From positions 48,622 through 112,621 of the forward strand of contig BQKZ01000278.1 in assembly GCA_036244855.1 (NCBI GenBank): a stretch of DNA of 64,000 nucleotides. The letters are read 5' to 3'. The notes under the pieces are model-generated. The model was not told where the DNA came from. It was given only the letters and a program-made list of their open reading frames with translations, and did not search any database. The position numbers and the translations under genes are program-made. Source of the DNA: Temnopleurus reevesii. Lineage: Eukaryota > Echinodermata > Echinoidea > Temnopleuroida > Temnopleuridae. Positions 54,501-60,500 of this stretch are shown here, piece by piece (within the stretch, counting starts at the first letter, position 1; each line of letters begins with the position of its first letter).

Positions 54501-57500
54501 CATTTTTCTAAAAGCACTGGATACGCCACTAACATCTTATGTATGACGAAGAATAGCAAGGACACGCAAGCTTTTCTATAGCTTTTACGGCTAGTGACGA
54601 ACTAATTTTGGCTGGTCAAAAGTTCCATGGCCTATTTCGGAGGGGGAAAAATAAGTTTACGGTTTAATAGCTTTTATAGTTCCCTAGTTGATATAGTGAA
54701 CAACAAAAGAGCTAGAGATGTGCAAGAACACACCATGAATAAAGCCTAAGGGTTGAGACTGTCGTATGGAAAGGTTTATGACCCCCTTGTTAAATTTTGC
54801 ATACAGTGCGATCATTCGTGGGTGTCCAATCTTAAGATTATCTGTTCATTCTCTGTGTGATAAATACAGACTAATGCTTTATTCATGTGGAAATCTGTTT
54901 TTCCCCTCATTTTTTCTTATCTAAACATTTTATTGTTAGCTGATCTAGTCATGAGTAAAATAGATATTGTGAACCCATTTATGAGGTCGCAACAATTTTC
55001 GTCCTCATGAGAATGGACTCAAAATGGGTTGAAGCATTTAAAGTGTCTTCAAGGACATGAAATCTAATGCATAATTTAATGAACATACCTATGTTAATCT
55101 TTAGATTTTATTAATCTTGAGAGTTTTTATTTTGTATAATCCAAAATTTAGTCAACATTTTATTAATTTCTCAGATCGGGACCGGGAATTGGGGAAGATA
55201 TAGAAATGATTAGCTTCTGCAATGGATTTGCTCCGTAGTGTAGTTGGGACAAAGGAATAAAAAACAGAGTAAAAACTTCATTCAAGCCTTCACAATAGCT
55301 TCATGCAAACAAAAGAAAGAAGTTTCACTATTTGTCTGAAGAACAGGTACTACACCTATTCAACATTATTTACGAATGTAGATTAATATCTGCGGTAGTT
55401 TGTAATAGCTTTATTTAAGCTTCCACAATAGTTTCATGAACACTAAAGAAAAGAAAATAACTTCCCTATATGTTCACTGAACAGGTACTACACCTATTCA
55501 ACATTTCTCTGAATGTAGAGTGCTATCTTGCCGTAACTTGCAATAACTTCATTCAAGCTTTCACTATACCTTCATGAACGCAAAAGAAAGTAGCTTCCCT
55601 ATTTATTCACTGAATAGGTGCTACACCTGTTCAACATTTCTACGAAAGTAGAGTGCTATCTTGTAATAGGGCTGTACGCTAGGTGTGCTGTGTGTTTGTA
55701 GTGATAATGCATGGATTGTATGAATGAAAGAATGCTGGTTGATGATATCCAGGGGCCGATTGCTCGAAATAGTCTCAGCTATCCTCTTCATGCTAAGGCG
55801 CCTTACGTTCTTGCGCCACACTCTTAACAGTCGTATCAACGCTAATGTCTATGTTACGAAGATGGCACAAGAAGTCAAGACAAGTTAGCATGAAGAGGAT
55901 AGCTAAGACCATTTCGAGCAATCGACCGCAGAATGTTACTAACAGCCTACATGTAGGAACCTCACTGTGAAATTTAAAAAATCTCTTCTCCCTTTCTATA
56001 ATTTCAAAAGGCTGTCAAATTTTAAATTTGACTAATGCTTGCAAGTAGCTAGGAATTTCAGATGATTTACAATCTAGCAATGCAGCATATCAAAACAACA
56101 TTGGGAATAATTGTTCGTAATTTATGATATACCCATGGCTGTGTTTTTTCCAGCAATGCTTGTTTTCCAGCAATGTTGGATTCGATTAATACTTGCAGGT
56201 AGTTAAGAATTCCAGATAATTTACAATTTAGCAATACAGCATTTTAAAATGACAATGGGAAAATTGTTTGTAATTTATGATATACACATAGCTGCATTTT
56301 TTTTCAGCAATGCTAGATTTGATTAATATTTGCAGATAGCTAGGCATTCCAGATAAATCACAATTTAGCAATACAGAATGTTAAAAATACAAAAAGACAA
56401 AAAGACAAAAAAAGACAAATTGTAATTCATTATATACTCATATACCGGTATCTTGGTTTATTTCAACAATGTATGTTATTTGAATTTCTGAAGGAAATAT
56501 CTGCAATTAGATATATCAAAGCTCATGAATTATATTCATACATCGGATCTGCATGTACTGTATGAATTATAATTATGGGTAGCTGAAAAATTCATACTTC
56601 TTCTGAGAATTAAGAAATGTAAACATTTTATAGGAGAATAGATGGTTTGAAATGTTTTCTCCTCTTTGTGTATTTCGTAACCAGCAGCATTTTCTGCTGT
56701 TCTCCAGTGATGGTTGGAGTGCACCTCCATTTTTTTACCCTGTTTGAATTAACCAAGCATTTTGAATCCACAGATTTATGAAACCACCAGCCGGCACTAA
56801 TTAACAAGCATCATTACCTCCTTTTTTCTAGCTTGCCATGAGATGAATTTATGTCTTATATGTCTTCGATTAATTCTTGAATATTTTGCTGTTCTGTATT
56901 TTGCTTCTAATTCTTTTGTATTTAGGTAATTTTGAATTTCATTTCAAATTATTTTTAGACAATATATCATTCACCCAAGATAGAATAAAAAAATTTATTG
57001 TGTAAATGGCTATTGATAGATATGATTATACTGGTATATGAATACGATTCAATTTCATACCTTTTTGCACCATTTTTAAAATGCTATGAAATTGTCGTTT
57101 GTTAAAGACCCAGTCATATAGAAGCTCCGATTCAACACAACTCTTTGTTCAGTACTTAGTTTTGAATTGGTGTAATATATGACTGAGGCCTAAGATATCT
57201 GTTACTGCAACATAAGCTTGTAAGCCATATTTGCAAGAGTTAATTGTGGTTTTAATATCCACACTTGTCTTAGATTAATTTATGATGTAATTCTGAAATA
57301 TGTAGTTATTTTTTCATTATTCTTTCATTCACAAACTATCCACATATCATGGTATTAACAAAGGCCTCTTCTGATTTCAATCTTTCTTTTTTCTTAGAAC
57401 CACTGGGAGTTGTCGAGACGGAACCGAACATTGAATTCCCACCAGAAATGGAAATGCCTGGTGAGTTGAAATTAGTATTTTCTCAAACATTTTTTTTTCA

Positions 57501-60500
57501 CTTTGAAATGGAAACACTATTTTTTTTTTTCATATTTGGTTGCCAATTTCAAGAGAAAAAATATCAAATAATCATTGGAACAACTATTACTCATGCTGAT
57601 CAAGAAAAAGTAATGAAAATAATTATTTTTGTTACAGTAACTAATTATAATAGAATATAATTCTTTATATTAACAACTGAAACAATAAAATGCTATTTAA
57701 ATAATAGAATAACGTAGAAAATAGTTTCACAATGAATGCACTTTATCTTCAGCTTTTTAAAAAATGTATAAAGTTAATGTAGTTTTTTTTTTAGCTGGAG
57801 ACGAAATGCATCTGCGTTTTTTTAGGCTGAGAATGAAATGTGTCCACTTTGAGACCTGTTTTCATTAAAAAGTTGGGTGTTTTTTTTTTGTCATACTTTT
57901 ATCTAAATTTATATTGTGTCATTCTTTTGGAAGAATATTATTCTCTCACACTGGAATTTTTTTTCCTTTTTTTAGTTGATGGTGATGAGGATGTGGAGGA
58001 GGAGATCGAAGAGTACGAGGAGACGCTCGATGACGGAACGATCAGGAAGGTGATCAAACGACGAATCAAGAAGCGGACCGTGCAGATGATCCCCGTCGAG
58101 GTTGACCCCTCGGATTATCCAGAGGGCGCTTTCGGTGATGACGATGACGTCAGGAGGTAAATTGGCTCATTTTATTTGTTGATGCATTAGGATTTTTTAA
58201 TCTATACAGTCTTACCTCATTATAACGAGGTCATTGGGACCAGGGAGATTACCTCTTTATATTGAAACAGTGTTATATCAGGGCCAAAGTACATTAAAAC
58301 ACAAAGAAATAGGACCAGAAAATTACCTTCATAGAACGAGAGTTTAATATATCAGTGGTCTTTATAACGAGTGAGAATGATATGATGTAACTCCCATCAG
58401 GAAAACATCAAAGAATGTAAAAGATATGAAAAGAAGTAATTGCAAGGATGATTTAAAAAAAAGGAATAAAGGAGAAAGAAAGATAGTGTGGAGAAAGAAA
58501 AGTCGTAAATACGCCCATGAATGCCTCATTAGCTTGAATGGGATTTTGTGCAATGTCAGGCATGAGTGGACAAATCAAAAGACTTGACACCTCACACAAG
58601 GCAACGTGGTCTTAGACAATTTTGTCAATAGAAGGCTGCTTTCTCAGAATTGTGAGAAAAGCTCTACGAAATTCATCAAATCAACTGGTTTTATCAAATT
58701 CTGTACATCTCAATGGTTGATATCTTTTATAATTTCTGAGATATTTTTAACATATTAAAAGAAAGATAGTTGCTTTGTCAGAACTCTGAAAACACCACTC
58801 TATGAAAATCATCAAAATCATTCATTTTATCAAATTTTCTATTCTTTATGGTTGAAATGTGATGTGATTTTGTAAGTTCTTCAATTTTCAACAGACATCA
58901 GCATGTTTGAATAGTATTAACTGTGCAGTGATTATGAGTTGAGGAATGTCAATAATTAAGGCGTGAAGAATAAAGGGCTGAGCTTACACATGTCAATGTA
59001 GCTTTGATAGATTTTTTAAAAAAGAAGAAAGATTGTTGTTTTGTCAGAATTCTGAGAAAAGCTCTCTATGAAAAATCATTAAAATGCTTCACTTTTTTAT
59101 TTTTTGTTCTTCATGGTTGGAATTCTTACACAAGTCAGAAATTCTTTAAGCTATTAGAAATGAGAAAGATACGTGTAGTTGCTTTGCTAGGATTCTGAGG
59201 AAAGCTCTCTATGAAAATCATCAAAAGCGCTGATTTTATAAAATTCTATAGTTCCCTGAGGTTGAAATCTTACATCATATCTTGAGCATTCCATTTTCAA
59301 CTGACATCAATCTGCTTGAATTGGATTTACTGTGCAATGTTCATGAATGGATGAATGAAGAATGAATTGGGCTCAACAAGTCAATGTAGCTTTGAGATTG
59401 TAGAAATAAGAAAGTTAGTTGCTTTGTTAGGATTCTGAGAACATTTCTATATGAGATTCATCAAAATTATTCATTTTATCAAGATTTCTATAATTTGAGG
59501 TTGAAATCTGATATGGTGTTGTAAGTTCTTCAATTTTCAACTGACGTCAGCATCCTTGAATAGGATTATTTTCTGTGCAATGTCCTTCAGTGGATGAATG
59601 AAGAAAATAGGCATGTAGAAGGAAGGACCAGGCTTACGCAATTCAATGTAGCTTTCATAGATTTTTTTAAAAAGGTGGTTGTTTTGTCAGAATTCTGAGA
59701 AAAACTCTCTATGAAAATCATTGATATTTGTTGTTCTTCATGGTTGGAATTCTTACACAAGACAGAAATTCTTTGGGATATTAGAAATAAGAAAGAGAGT
59801 TGGTTTGCTAGGATTCTAAGAACATTTAAATCTCTATAAAAAATGATCAAAATTACTGATTTTGTAAAATTCTATAGTTCTCTGTGATTGAAACCTTACA
59901 TCATATCTGAACTATTCCAATTTTCAATTGATACAAACATGCTTGAATTGAATTTTCGATGCATTGACCATTAGTAGAAGAACGTGAATAGTAAAATGGT
60001 GCACACAAAGCGATGTAACTTTGTAGTATTTGTTATAGATAGTTGCTGAATGACTAGTTTTATAAAGTTTTATCAAATTGTCACTCATCAGAAGGCCCAT
60101 AGACTTGTGTACAATGATCTGACTATCTCTGTAATGTGTGAAAAGGCCTGATAGTGGATTCGCTAAAATTTATGTATGCTAAAATATTGGCATGTACAGT
60201 AGTTCATTCCATTGGAATCATTGATCCTAGTAAATATTGCTTAATTCAATTCAATTCTTCTTCTCCCAACCCCTGTCTCCCCTCTCCCTCTCCAAACCCA
60301 TAGGATCACCGTACACAAGAAGGTAACGCGCAAGACATTCATGAGAGACGGCGAGGAGGTCGACCAGCAAGAGGAGGTCGAAACCAACATCGAAGAAGAC
60401 GGCGTCGTCAAGGAGAACAGTGAACTCCGAGAGGACCTCCAGCAGATCGTCGACGGACTCCTCAACGACCAGTCAATAGAGGGCGAGACAACGACGACGG

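Larger units (their letters stand above)
54366..57397. other. Long intron with tandem arrays and an inverted-repeat element
   Basis: Holds a 135-bp tandem array (55270-55675), a MITE (55754-55927) and a 140-bp array (56025-56420). The rest is AT-rich and featureless. Confidence 0.6.
58157..60303. other. Last intron, mostly tandem repeats
   Basis: Holds a pogo/Tigger-like fragment (58207-58376) and a higher-order tandem array (58620-59900). Confidence 0.7.
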
